Part shown: positions 18,999 to 28,364 of the stretch, piece after piece
How the letters are laid out: the number at the start of each line of letters is the position of its first letter
Numbering within the stretch: position 1 is the stretch's first letter
DNA from: Acetobacter cerevisiae
GTDB lineage: Bacteria; Pseudomonadota; Alphaproteobacteria; Acetobacterales; Acetobacteraceae
Assembly: GCF_001580535.1 (NCBI RefSeq)
Contig: NZ_LHZA01000148.1
Coordinates: 1 to 64,000 of the forward strand
Direction of reading: 5' to 3'
Length of the DNA: 64,000 bases
Program-made: the position numbers and the translations under genes
Notes under the pieces: generated by a model
What the model was told of the DNA's origin: nothing
Databases searched by the model: none
The model's input: only the letters and a program-made list of their open reading frames with translations

Positions 18999-21900
18999 TC
19001 AGTTCACATCTTCCCAATGCGGCAGGAAGCGGCTGCCATCACGGGCGGCCAGATCCTCATACAGACGATAGCGCTCATTCAACGCCGCCTGCGCCTGATG
19101 CAGCATATGCGCGGCTGCTTCCGGATGCGTGCGAGTAAGCGTTTTGTAGCGCAGTTCCTGATAGGCATAGTCTTCCAGCGGGATACGGGGCCGGGTTGAA
19201 TCCAGCCGGAACGGGTTCAGCCCGCTTTTGCGCATGGTCGGGTCAAACCGGAACAGCGGCCAGTAGCCAGAGGCAACAGCCCGGGCGGCCTGCTTCATGC
19301 CTGTCCGCATATCAATGCCGTGTGCAATACACTGGGAATAGGCGAGGATAATGGACGGCCCCTCATACGCCTCGGCTTCCCGCATGGCGATGACGGCCTG
19401 CTCCGGGTTTGAGCCCATCGCAATCTGCGCCACATAGACATTCCCGTAGGAAATAGCCTGCATGGCCAGATCCTTCCGCGGAGACCGTTTACCAGCCGCC
19501 GCAAATTTGGCGGAAGCCCCCAGCGGCGTAGCCTTGGAGGACTGACCACCCGTGTTGGAATACACTTCCGTATCCAGAACCAGCACATTCACATTCCGGC
19601 CCTGTGCCAGCACATGGTCCAGACCACCAGAGTCAATGTCATAAGCCCAGCCGTCACCACCAATAATCCAGACAGACCGGCGGATGAGGAAGTCCGCCAC
19701 GGAAAGCAGCATGATGGCATCGGGGGCATCCACGCCCTCCAGCTTCTGCTTAAGAGCCGCAACCCGTTTCCGCTGCTCTGCAAAATCCGCTTCCGTATGC
19801 ATGGAAGCGTCCAGCAGGGCTTTGGCCAAATCTTCGCCTACAAGAGCGGACTGTTTCTGTACCAACTGGCGCGCCAGAGCCGTCTGTTCATCCGCGGCAA
19901 TACGGAAACCCAGCCCGAATTCGGCATTGTCTTCAAACAGCGAGTTGGACCATGCTACCCCGCGCCCTTCAGCATTGGCTTTCCAGGCATGGGCTGGCGT
20001 ATTACCCGCAAAAATGGCGGAACAGCCCGTGGCATTCGCAATCTGAAGCCTGTCACCAAACAGCTGAGAAACCAGCTTCAGATACGGTGCCTCACCACAC
20101 CCCGCGCAGGCCCCGCTGAACTCAAACAACGGCTCAAGGAACTGCACGCCTCGGACGTTGGCTTCATTAATACTGGCCCGATCCATATCCGGCAGTTTTT
20201 CAAAAAACGCGATATTCTGGCGTTCCTGTTCCAGAATAGGCAGTTTCTCTTCCATATTAATGGCGCGTTTTTCTGTTTCCGGCACAATAGCCGGGCAGTT
20301 TTCCACGCACACACCGCAACCGGTGCAATCTTCCACATAAAACTGGAGGGTAAAGCGAGAGTCCGGATACCCCCGTGCATTGATCTCAGCCGTTTTGAAA
20401 GACGCCGGAGCCCCTTCCAGATCCTCCACATCATACATTTTCGCGCGGATGACACTATGCGGGCAGACAATGCTGCACTGGCCACATTGCAGACAGGCAT
20501 CCGGGTCCCACACCGGCACTTCCACCGCAATATTCCGTTTTTCATACTGCGTGGTGCCACCGGGGAATGTGCCATCAACCGGCATATGGCTGACCGGGAT
20601 CAGATCTCCCCGCCCGGCCATGATCTCACCCGTCACCTGTTTGACAAACAGCGGCGCAGTCTCCGGCACAACGGGCGGCATCGGCACGGTGCCATTGGCC
20701 TGTGCCGGCACCTTGACTTCATGCAGGGCCGCAAGGGCCGCATCCACAGCGCGGAAGTTCAGCTGAACAACAGCATCCCCCTTCGCCCCGTAAGATTTCT
20801 GAATGGCCTTTTTGATTTCCGCAATAGCCTCTTCCGCAGGCAGCACATTGGAGAGATGGAAAAAGCAGGTTTGCAGAATGGTATTCACACGCGGGCCAAG
20901 ACCCAGATTCAGCGCAACATCAGACGCGTTGATGACGAAAAACCGCAGCTTTTTGGAAACAATCTGATCCTGCACTTTTCTGGGGAGATGGTCCCAGACC
21001 TCCTCTGCGGAATAGGGGCTGTTCAGCAGGAAGGAGATGCCATCATTCGCTGCGCCCAGCACATCCCGCCGGAACAGGAAATCAAACTTGTGGCAGGCAA
21101 TAAAATCGGCATGACGGATCAGATACGGCGCATTGATCGGGCTTTTGCCAAACCGGACGTGCGAGGCCGTCTGACCACCAGATTTATGAGAGTCATAATC
21201 AAAGTAAGCCTGCGCAAACCAGCCGGGTTTTTCACTCAGAATTTTAACGCTGTTCTTGTTGGCCCCCACGGTGCCATCGGCCCCCAGACCATAGAACAGG
21301 CAACGCACCGTGCCTTCCGGCTCAATGTCAAAGTTTTCATCATAGGTAAGGCTGGTGTACCCCACATCATCCAGAATACCGACGGTAAAGTGGTTTTTAG
21401 GTGACGGCCTGGTCAGTTCATCAAACACCGCCCGCGCCATGGCAGGGTTGAAGTCTTTGGAAGACAGACCGTAACGCCCGCCAATCACGCGCGGCATATG
21501 CGGGAAGGCCCCTTCCCCCACACCTTCGGCCAGCACGCCCACCACGTCCGCATGCAGCGGTTCCATCGGCGCACCCGGCTCCTTCGTGCGGTCCAGCACC
21601 GCAATGGATTTGACGCTTTTCGGCAAGGCATCCAGAAAATGCTTCGCCGAGAACGGGCGGAACAGCCGGACCTGCAGGACACCAACCTTCTGCCCCTGCT
21701 GGCACAACCATTTGGCGGTCTCCCGCACCACTTCCGCGCCCGAGCCCATACACACCACAACGCGCTCGGCATCCGGTGCGCCCTCGTAGCGGAACAGCTG
21801 ATACTGGCGGCCTGTGAGCGCGGCAAAGTGATCCATCGTAGACTGCACGATATCCGGCACGCGCTCATAGAACGGGTTTACGGACTCACGGCTCTGGAAA

Positions 21901-22574
21901 TACGTGTCCGGGTTTTGCCATGTGCCCCGGATAAACGGATTTTCCGGGCTCAGCCCGCGTTTACGGTGGGCCAGCACCAGCTTGTCATCAATCATGGCGC
22001 GAATGGTCTCATCCGGAAGCAGATGCAGCCCGTTATATTCGTGCGATGTGCGAAACCCGTCCGTGAAGTGAATGAACGGAACACGCGCCGCCAGCGTAGA
22101 AGCCTGCGCAATCAACGCCAGATCATGCCCTTCCTGCACGGTGCCTGCGCCCAGAATGGCAAAACCCGTGGCACGCACAGCCATGATATCCTGATGGTCC
22201 CCAAAGATGGAAGACGCCCCGGCCGCCAGCGCACGCGCCGCGACATGAAAGACTACGGAGGTCAGTTCCCCCGCAATCTTGAACATGTTGGGGATCATCA
22301 GCATAAGACCCTGTGAGGACGTAAAAGTGGTGGTCAGCGCACCACTTTGCAGGGAACCATGCACACACCCGGCTGCCCCACCTTCGGCCTGCATTTCCTG
22401 CACCACCGGGATCGTCCCCCAGATGTTGCGGATCCCCTGATCCGACCAGGCATCAGCCAGTTCCGCCATGGTGGAGGACGGCGTGATGGGATAAATGGCA
22501 CAGACTTCGTTTACCCGATACGCAATATGGGCAACTGCGGTGTTGCCATCCATGGTCACACTTTGATCGGTCAT
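18999..22574 (-). CDS. nifJ: Pyruvate:ferredoxin/flavodoxin oxidoreductase
   Basis: Oxidatively decarboxylates pyruvate to acetyl-CoA and reduces ferredoxin or flavodoxin, using TPP and three 4Fe-4S clusters. At 1191 aa it is the full single-chain form. The N-terminal pyrimidine-binding domain has AVAHIAYRVNEVCAIYPITP. Two ferredoxin-type clusters lie near residues 693-705 (CLQCGQCSIVC) and 748-758 (CTGCGVCVENC). The C-terminal part has ACAGCGEAPYLKL, IANATGCSAIFAGN and GGDGWAYDIDSGGLDHVLA with a TPP-binding GDG. The ATG at 22574 has AGAAGGGA upstream. Oxygen tolerance in a likely aerobe is an open question. Confidence 0.92.
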   Translation of the reverse strand: MTDQSVTMDGNTAVAHIAYRVNEVCAIYPITPSSTMAELADAWSDQGIRNIWGTIPVVQEMQAEGGAAGCVHGSLQSGALTTTFTSSQGLMLMIPNMFKIAGELTSVVFHVAARALAAGASSIFGDHQDIMAVRATGFAILGAGTVQEGHDLALIAQASTLAARVPFIHFTDGFRTSHEYNGLHLLPDETIRAMIDDKLVLAHRKRGLSPENPFIRGTWQNPDTYFQSRESVNPFYERVPDIVQSTMDHFAALTGRQYQLFRYEGAPDAERVVVCMGSGAEVVRETAKWLCQQGQKVGVLQVRLFRPFSAKHFLDALPKSVKSIAVLDRTKEPGAPMEPLHADVVGVLAEGVGEGAFPHMPRVIGGRYGLSSKDFNPAMARAVFDELTRPSPKNHFTVGILDDVGYTSLTYDENFDIEPEGTVRCLFYGLGADGTVGANKNSVKILSEKPGWFAQAYFDYDSHKSGGQTASHVRFGKSPINAPYLIRHADFIACHKFDFLFRRDVLGAANDGISFLLNSPYSAEEVWDHLPRKVQDQIVSKKLRFFVINASDVALNLGLGPRVNTILQTCFFHLSNVLPAEEAIAEIKKAIQKSYGAKGDAVVQLNFRAVDAALAALHEVKVPAQANGTVPMPPVVPETAPLFVKQVTGEIMAGRGDLIPVSHMPVDGTFPGGTTQYEKRNIAVEVPVWDPDACLQCGQCSIVCPHSVIRAKMYDVEDLEGAPASFKTAEINARGYPDSRFTLQFYVEDCTGCGVCVENCPAIVPETEKRAINMEEKLPILEQERQNIAFFEKLPDMDRASINEANVRGVQFLEPLFEFSGACAGCGEAPYLKLVSQLFGDRLQIANATGCSAIFAGNTPAHAWKANAEGRGVAWSNSLFEDNAEFGLGFRIAADEQTALARQLVQKQSALVGEDLAKALLDASMHTEADFAEQRKRVAALKQKLEGVDAPDAIMLLSVADFLIRRSVWIIGGDGWAYDIDSGGLDHVLAQGRNVNVLVLDTEVYSNTGGQSSKATPLGASAKFAAAGKRSPRKDLAMQAISYGNVYVAQIAMGSNPEQAVIAMREAEAYEGPSIILAYSQCIAHGIDMRTGMKQAARAVASGYWPLFRFDPTMRKSGLNPFRLDSTRPRIPLEDYAYQELRYKTLTRTHPEAAAHMLHQAQAALNERYRLYEDLAARDGSRFLPHWEDVN

Positions 22575-22588
22575 GACGCTTTCCCTTC

Positions 22589-24292
22589 TCACGCGCGCAC
22601 TTTGAAATCGACCGGCGCAATGGGTTCGCCAAGGCTGCCGGTGGTCGCGTTTTCATCCTGTGGTTCAGGCTGCATTTCTATGGCGTGGCAGGGGCACTGG
22701 GCGGCACACAGCGCACAGCCCGTGCAGAGATCGAGAGAGACCTCATACCCCTTCCCGCGCCCCAGCCGGGTAATGGCCTGCTCCGGGCAGGCGGCAAAAC
22801 AGTTGTCGCATTCAAAGCAGTTCCCGCAGGACAGGCAGCGGCCAGCCTCATAGCGGGCCTCCCGCTCACTCAGCCCGGCAGTGACTTCTTCAAACGTGTT
22901 GCGGTCCGTCAGCGGGCGTTCCTGCTGCGTGCGGCGCGGCGCATTCCGGTAGTCCGGCAGATGCAGCATGTCGAAGCTCACCACCGGATGACTGGCCGGG
23001 TGCACGTAGGTCTCGCCGTTCAGATAGGCATGAATGGCGAGGGCGGCGCGTTTGCCGTGCCCTGTCGCCGTTGTCATGGTCCGTGCACCGCCAATGCAGT
23101 CACCGCCTGCAAAAATCCCGGCCTCACCGGTCATCAGCGTGGTGGCGTCCACCGCAACCGTGTCATTTTTCTGCACGGTGATTTTGGGCATCGTCGCCAG
23201 CAGGGACAGATCACTATGCTGCCCCACGGCCATCACGACAGAGTCCGCAGCCAGCGTGGTGATCTCGCCGGTAGGCGTGACGCTGCCATCCGCATTCATG
23301 GTCACGTTTTCAACGGTAATGCCGTCCGCGCCGAAGTGATCCACGACATTCAGCCAGCGAATTTTTACACCCTCGGCAAAGGCTTCCGCAGCCTCACCGG
23401 GCAGAGCTTCCATATGGTCTTTATCGTAACGGAAGACGATCACAACATCTTTCGCGCCAAGGCGTTCAGCCGTGCGCGCGGCATCCATGGCCACGTTGCC
23501 ACCGCCCACAACGGCCACCACACGGCCAAGCTGCGGCTTTTTCTGCTCGCTGACATCATCCAGCAGACTGACGGCGTCAACCAGACGCTTACCGTCGCCG
23601 GTTGGCACGTTCAGGTGATTGGCCAGTTGCGCGCCCACAGCCACAAAAACGGCATCAAACCCGCCCTCAGCCTTCGCGTTAGCCAGATCCTCCACTTTCA
23701 CGCCGCATGTCAGCGTCACGCCCGGCATGGCGGCAATCCGGGCAATTTCCTGCTGGAGCTCTGTGCGCGGCAGGCGATACGCCGGAATACCGTGCATCAT
23801 CATCCCGCCCGGTTCCGCTGCCGCATCCCGCACCTCTACCGCATGCCCCTGCCGCGCCAGATGATAGGCGCAGGACAAACCAGCGGGACCAGCCCCGACA
23901 ATCAGAACCTTCTTGCCGGTTGAAGGCGCAGACTCAAACGTCCAGCCATTTTTGAGTGCTTCATCCCCCAGAAACCGCTCCACCGCATGGATGGAGACTG
24001 ACTCATCCAGAGACCCGCGGTTACACCCGCTCTCACACGGATGGTAACAGGCGCGCCCATGCACGGCAGGCATGGGGTTGTTCGCCACCAGCGCACGCCA
24101 GGCCTGCTCATACTCTCCGGCCTGCGCGTGGGAAAGCCAGCCCTGAATATCCTCACCTGCCGGGCAGGCCTGATTACAGGGCGGCAGAAAATGTTCGTAA
24201 ACCGGCTGTTGCCACCGTCGGCTTCCTACACCGCGCCGCGCTGTGTCCTGCATAATCTGCGTCATATCGTGGAGCTTCATAGGCACTGTCAT
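22589..24292 (-). CDS. GltD-like NAD(P)H/FAD oxidoreductase with C-terminal 2x4Fe-4S domain
   Basis: A 567-aa flavoprotein. The N-terminal Cys-rich domain (CNQACPAGED, ACYHPCESGCNRG) is as in glutamate synthase small subunits. Two Rossmann motifs follow (VGAGPAGLSC near residue 132 and VVGGGNVAMDAARTAERLG near residue 270), then GIFAGGDCIGG. The C-terminal tail is a ferredoxin-like domain with CLSCGNCFECDNCFAACP and CTGCALCAAQCPCHAI. There is no large GltB partner nearby. Sitting first in the operon with nifJ, it could move electrons between reduced ferredoxin and NAD(P); this is inference. Confidence 0.8.
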   Translation of the reverse strand: MTVPMKLHDMTQIMQDTARRGVGSRRWQQPVYEHFLPPCNQACPAGEDIQGWLSHAQAGEYEQAWRALVANNPMPAVHGRACYHPCESGCNRGSLDESVSIHAVERFLGDEALKNGWTFESAPSTGKKVLIVGAGPAGLSCAYHLARQGHAVEVRDAAAEPGGMMMHGIPAYRLPRTELQQEIARIAAMPGVTLTCGVKVEDLANAKAEGGFDAVFVAVGAQLANHLNVPTGDGKRLVDAVSLLDDVSEQKKPQLGRVVAVVGGGNVAMDAARTAERLGAKDVVIVFRYDKDHMEALPGEAAEAFAEGVKIRWLNVVDHFGADGITVENVTMNADGSVTPTGEITTLAADSVVMAVGQHSDLSLLATMPKITVQKNDTVAVDATTLMTGEAGIFAGGDCIGGARTMTTATGHGKRAALAIHAYLNGETYVHPASHPVVSFDMLHLPDYRNAPRRTQQERPLTDRNTFEEVTAGLSEREARYEAGRCLSCGNCFECDNCFAACPEQAITRLGRGKGYEVSLDLCTGCALCAAQCPCHAIEMQPEPQDENATTGSLGEPIAPVDFKVRA

Positions 24293-24372
24293 TCCCCCGT
24301 CGCGTGCGGCACGAAATTTAAGGCACTGAGCAAAACTGCAGCAGGCACGCCCGACACGTCATTCAGGGTGCC

Positions 24373-24400
24373 ACCATATAAAACACGAACACTCTGTCAA
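24373..24400 (-). promoter_or_regulatory. Promoter of the GltD-like/nifJ/pta/ackA cluster
   Basis: On the minus strand a perfect TTGACA (24400-24395) is followed after 16 nt by TATGGT (24378-24373). It lies about 85 bp upstream of the first gene of the cluster. Confidence 0.5.
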
Positions 24401-24526
24401 CTTTGCAAATTTATGAAAAATGAAGAATTTTTATGGATTTATTGATCTAGATTATTGCACCACGGAAAAAGCTAAGTTTCCGCGTGAAACCAGCGCCAAT
24501 CCAGACTTAAACGGTTCCGTATGACG

Positions 24527-24580
24527 CTCAATCAGGTTCTGAATAATAACTTGACGTTTCCGTCATAAATTAAGCATAGT
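24527..24580 (+). promoter_or_regulatory. Efflux operon promoter with a degenerate TetR-type operator
   Basis: TTGACG at 24551-24556 and CATAGT at 24575-24580 (18-nt spacer) form a candidate promoter. The 21 bp just upstream (24527-24547, ending TGAATAAT) match 14 of 21 positions of the perfect palindrome at 30980-31000 before the tetR-type gene. A second small palindrome, TGACG-TTTC-CGTCA, spans 24552-24565 and overlaps the -35. Confidence 0.55.
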
Positions 24581-24642
24581 GCCGCCTCCATACATGACAC
24601 CTCATCATCACCCATCTGCTTTTTTGCCATACAAGGTTTGTT

Positions 24643-25626
24643 GTGAAAGCTCCTGTAAAAATCGCGATTATTGCCGCCTCCCTTCTTGTGATCGCTGGGG
24701 GAGCCTTTGCATGGCACCATCATCAGCTGGCCGAAAGCGTGCCTGAAGGTATTCTCTACGGAAACGGGCGGCTGGAATTTACCCTCGTGGATGTGGCCGT
24801 AAAATATCCAGGTCGGGTTACAAAACTTCTGGCGCATGAGGGCGATACCGTCGCGGCCAATCAGGTTCTCGCGCAGGAAGATACCGCCACCGTGCAGGCC
24901 CAGTATGATCAGGCTGCCGCCCAGCAAAGCCGCGCCAGCAGCGCGGCAGACCGCGCCACAGCGGAGCTATCAGCACATCAGGCCTCCCGGCACCTTGCGG
25001 AGGATGAACTCCGTCATGCACAAACCATGCGTAGGCAAAACCTTGTTTCTGACATGGAAGTCACACAACGGCGCACCCAATTTGAATCCGCTCAGGCTGC
25101 CGTCCGCGCCGCGACACAGGGTGTGCAGGAAGCCCTGCATGCAAAGGAAGGCGCTGCCGCACAGGTCCGGCAGATCCAGACCATACTGGATGATATGACA
25201 ATCCGTGCGCCCGTCGCAGGCCGCATTGAATATCGCATTGTGGAACCCGGCAGCGTGCTGGCACCGGGCGGGCGCGTGTATTCCATGCTGGACCCGGTTG
25301 ACCCGTATATGACTCTCTTCTTCCCCACCGCCGCCATGAGTACGCTCAAGGTGGGGGATGAAGCCCGCATCAAGTTTGACGGCGTGGCCTCTCCCGTGCT
25401 GGCCACCGTCTCCTTTATTGATAGTCAGGCCCAGTTCACGCCCAAATATGTGGAAACGGCGACAGAGCGGGAGCAGCTTGTCTATCGCGTCAAACTGCGC
25501 GTCACACCGGAAGAGCAGCAGCATCTCGGGGCACTTCTGAAGGCAGGCATGACGGGTGAAGGCTATATCAGGCAGCGCCCGGATGCAGCATGGCCCCAGG
25601 CAGCTCAGCGGAGCGGCGCTGAGTAA
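24643..25626 (+). CDS. Membrane-fusion (HlyD/YhiI-type) efflux adaptor
   Basis: Periplasmic adaptor that links the inner-membrane ABC exporter to the outer-membrane channel. The 327-aa protein has one N-terminal membrane anchor (about 6-24). A lipoyl half follows (VAVKYPGRVTKLLAHEGDTVAANQVLA), then a long Ala/Gln-rich coiled coil (about 85-185), the second lipoyl half (IRAPVAGRIEYRIVEPGSVLAPG) and a beta-barrel domain. It starts with GTG. Its stop overlaps the next start as TAATG. Confidence 0.85.
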   Translation: MKAPVKIAIIAASLLVIAGGAFAWHHHQLAESVPEGILYGNGRLEFTLVDVAVKYPGRVTKLLAHEGDTVAANQVLAQEDTATVQAQYDQAAAQQSRASSAADRATAELSAHQASRHLAEDELRHAQTMRRQNLVSDMEVTQRRTQFESAQAAVRAATQGVQEALHAKEGAAAQVRQIQTILDDMTIRAPVAGRIEYRIVEPGSVLAPGGRVYSMLDPVDPYMTLFFPTAAMSTLKVGDEARIKFDGVASPVLATVSFIDSQAQFTPKYVETATEREQLVYRVKLRVTPEEQQHLGALLKAGMTGEGYIRQRPDAAWPQAAQRSGAE

Positions 25627-28364
25627 TGAGCGCCCCTCCGTCTGAAATCCGTGTAGAGGGCGTGCGCCATGCCTATAATGGCCGCGACGTTCTGCATGAT
25701 GTTTCGCTCACCCTTCCCGCCGGGCAGACCATTGCCTTTGTCGGGCCGGATGGTGTTGGCAAATCTACCCTGCTTGGGCTGATTGCCGGCGTGCGGCGCC
25801 TGCAAAGCGGCAGCATCCACACGCTGGGCGTGGATATCAGCAACAAGGCCGAGCGTGAGGCATTTCTCAGCCGCCTCGCCTTCATGCCGCAGGGTCTGGG
25901 GAAAAACCTCTACCCAACCCTGTCCGTGCGCGAGAACATTGACTTCTTTGGTCGCCTGTTTGCGCTGGACGCCACCACCCGCGCCAATCGCATTACGCAT
26001 CTGCTGGACTCAACCGGCCTTGCGCCCTTCCCCAACCGGCCTGCCGGCCAGCTTTCAGGGGGTATGAAGCAGAAGGTCAGCCTGTGCTGCTCTCTGGTCC
26101 ATAACCCCGACCTGCTTATTCTGGATGAGCCCACCACCGGCGTGGACCCGCTCTCCCGCCGCCAGTTCTGGGCGCTGGTAGACCAGATGCGTGCCGAGCG
26201 GCCCTCCATGACCGTAATTGTCTCAACGGCCTATATGGATGAAGCCGAGCGCTTTTCCTGGCTGGTCGCCATGAATGACGGACGCATTCTGGCCTCCGCT
26301 CCCACAGCGGACGTTAAAAAACAAACCGGCACCACCACAGTGGAGGCCGCCTATACCTCCATGCTGCCGGAAGCCGACAAGAAGGAAATTTCCGACTTCA
26401 CCATCCCGCCCTATCAGGATGATGGCAGTCCCCCTGTTATTGACGCGGAAAATCTGACCCGCCAGTTCGGTTCGTTCAAAGCAGTGGATAACGTCAGCTT
26501 CCGCATCAAACGCGGCGAGATTTTCGGCTTCCTTGGCTCCAATGGCTGCGGCAAATCCACCACCATGAAGATGCTGACCGGGCTGCTGGACATTACCAGC
26601 GGCACGGCCACCCTGTTTGGCCGCAAGGTCACACCGGGGGACATGTCCACGCGCATGCGCATTGGCTACATGTCTCAGGGCTTCTCACTGTATGAAGAAC
26701 TGACCGTCCGGCAAAACCTGATGCTTCAGGCTGAACTCTTCCGCCTGCCGGTCGCCGAGGCCAAAAAGCGCGTCGCAGACATGCTCTCAAGCTTCAAGCT
26801 GGATGAGCACGCCGACAGCCGCCCGACGGGCCTGCCACTCGGCATCCGGCAGCGCCTGCAACTTGCCGCAGCCTGCATCAACTCCCCCAACATTCTTATT
26901 CTGGATGAACCCACCTCCGACGTGGACCCGGCTGCGCGAGACATGTTCTGGAAGCATCTTGTCGCCCTCTCGCGCGACCAGCATGTGACCATTTTTGTCT
27001 CCACCCACTTCATGAATGAAGCGGCACGCTGTGACCGCATTTCCCTGATGGACAAAGGGAAGGTTCTGGCCATGGGCACCCCCGATGAAATTATTCAGGA
27101 AGCCCACGCTGCCACGCTGGAAGATGCGTTCATCGCGTTCCTCGAGCATGCAGGCAACAGCGTCAACGCCGCCAGCACGCCGCAGCAACAGGCTCCCGCC
27201 AGCACCGCTCCGGCACGCAAAATCCCACCCTACATCCGCTGGTTCTCGCGCTGCTGGGCCTTTGCCCGGCGAGAGGCCGTGGAACTGACGCGCGACCGCC
27301 TGCGCCTGATGTTCGCCATCCTTGGCCCGACCATTCTGCTGCTCATTTCGGCCTATAGCGTCTCGTTTGACATCAACACCATTCGCTACACCGTGGCGGA
27401 TTATGACCATACCCACGCCAGCCGGGAACTCGTCGAGCAATTCCGTGGATCGCACTATTTCCATGAGACCGCCTATTCTCCCGACCGGGAGACTGTGGAA
27501 ACCCGTATTCGGCAGGGGCAGGTTGCCCTCGGGCTGGATATTCCCGATGGCTTCGGGCGGGATCTGGCGGCAGGCCGCAACCCGACAGTGGGCGTGGTGA
27601 TTGACGGCGCAATGCCGTTCCTCAGCGCCAACGTCCGCGCCTATGCGGACGCCGTGCTGCTGACCTACGCCGCCAGCATGCAGAAGACGCTGCCACCCTC
27701 CGCTATGGCGCATCTGACACCTGTCAACATTGTCCCGCGCTTTGTCTATAATCAGGAATTCCGCAGCATCTACGCCATGACGCCGGGCACCATCATGCTC
27801 GCTCTGATCCTCATCCCTACCATGCTGACAGCGCTTGGCGTGGTGCGCGAGAAGGAGATTGGCTCCATCATGAACCTCTATGCCTCCCCGGCCAGTTCCG
27901 GGCAGTATCTGGTGGGCAAGCAGCTCCCTTACGTGATGCTGGCCATCATCGCCTATCTGGTGCTGGTCGTGTTGTCGGTCACTGTGCTGGGCGTGCCACT
28001 CAAAGGTTCCTTCATTGGTCTGACCATCGGGGCGCTGCTCTATATTCAGGCCTGCACCGGGCTGGGGCTGCTGATTTCAACCTTCGTCAGCTCTCAGGTA
28101 GCGGCCATTTTCGGCACGGCCATCATCTGCCTGATCATGTCCGCCAACTTCTCTGGCCTGCTCTATCCCATTTCCACCCTCACCGGCGTGACCTACTACC
28201 TTGCCGAGACGTTCCCGGCCTCATGGTTCCAGCTCATCTGTCTGGGCAGCTTTACAAAGGGGCTGGGGGTTACGTCCTTCCTCTCCATGTATGCCGCTCT
28301 GGGAATGTTTGCTGCGGTTTACATGCTGGGAGCACGCCTTTTCCTCAAGAAGCAGGATTCATAA
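25626..28364 (+). CDS. RbbA/YhiH-type fused ABC exporter (two ATPase domains plus permease)
   Basis: A 912-aa inner-membrane exporter subunit with two tandem ATPase domains and a C-terminal ABC2-type permease (about 545-912). ATPase 1 has GPDGVGKST near residue 39, signature LSGGMKQK and Walker B LLILDEPTTGVDP. ATPase 2 has GSNGCGKST near residue 306 and ILILDEPTSDVDP, but its signature is LPLGIRQR, not LSGGQ. The degenerate motif suggests one ATP site works poorly. Escherichia coli RbbA has the same domain order. The next gene starts in the TAATG overlap, so they are probably translationally coupled. Confidence 0.88.
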   Translation: MSAPPSEIRVEGVRHAYNGRDVLHDVSLTLPAGQTIAFVGPDGVGKSTLLGLIAGVRRLQSGSIHTLGVDISNKAEREAFLSRLAFMPQGLGKNLYPTLSVRENIDFFGRLFALDATTRANRITHLLDSTGLAPFPNRPAGQLSGGMKQKVSLCCSLVHNPDLLILDEPTTGVDPLSRRQFWALVDQMRAERPSMTVIVSTAYMDEAERFSWLVAMNDGRILASAPTADVKKQTGTTTVEAAYTSMLPEADKKEISDFTIPPYQDDGSPPVIDAENLTRQFGSFKAVDNVSFRIKRGEIFGFLGSNGCGKSTTMKMLTGLLDITSGTATLFGRKVTPGDMSTRMRIGYMSQGFSLYEELTVRQNLMLQAELFRLPVAEAKKRVADMLSSFKLDEHADSRPTGLPLGIRQRLQLAAACINSPNILILDEPTSDVDPAARDMFWKHLVALSRDQHVTIFVSTHFMNEAARCDRISLMDKGKVLAMGTPDEIIQEAHAATLEDAFIAFLEHAGNSVNAASTPQQQAPASTAPARKIPPYIRWFSRCWAFARREAVELTRDRLRLMFAILGPTILLLISAYSVSFDINTIRYTVADYDHTHASRELVEQFRGSHYFHETAYSPDRETVETRIRQGQVALGLDIPDGFGRDLAAGRNPTVGVVIDGAMPFLSANVRAYADAVLLTYAASMQKTLPPSAMAHLTPVNIVPRFVYNQEFRSIYAMTPGTIMLALILIPTMLTALGVVREKEIGSIMNLYASPASSGQYLVGKQLPYVMLAIIAYLVLVVLSVTVLGVPLKGSFIGLTIGALLYIQACTGLGLLISTFVSSQVAAIFGTAIICLIMSANFSGLLYPISTLTGVTYYLAETFPASWFQLICLGSFTKGLGVTSFLSMYAALGMFAAVYMLGARLFLKKQDS

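Larger units (their letters stand above)
24293..24642. other. Divergent promoter region between the nifJ cluster and the efflux operon
   Basis: No gene is supported in these 350 bp, which are AT-rich. They hold a minus-strand promoter for the nifJ cluster, a plus-strand promoter for the efflux operon and a degenerate TetR-type operator, listed separately. TTGATCTAGATTAT at 24442-24455 has a good left half of an FNR-type box but a poor right half. Confidence 0.6.

Noticed and set aside
19614-21404. Plus-strand 596-codon frame antisense to nifJ
   Set aside because: It is a shadow of a full-length, motif-complete NifJ; its content is rich in Arg and His as expected for antisense frames of GC-rich genes.
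22685-23923. Plus-strand 412-codon frame antisense to the GltD-like gene
   Set aside because: The minus-strand frame has all the Rossmann and Fe-S motifs; the plus frame has none.
24442-24455. FNR-type box upstream of the nifJ cluster
   Set aside because: The left half TTGAT is good but the right half matches only three of five bases, and its distance from the promoter candidate is not typical.
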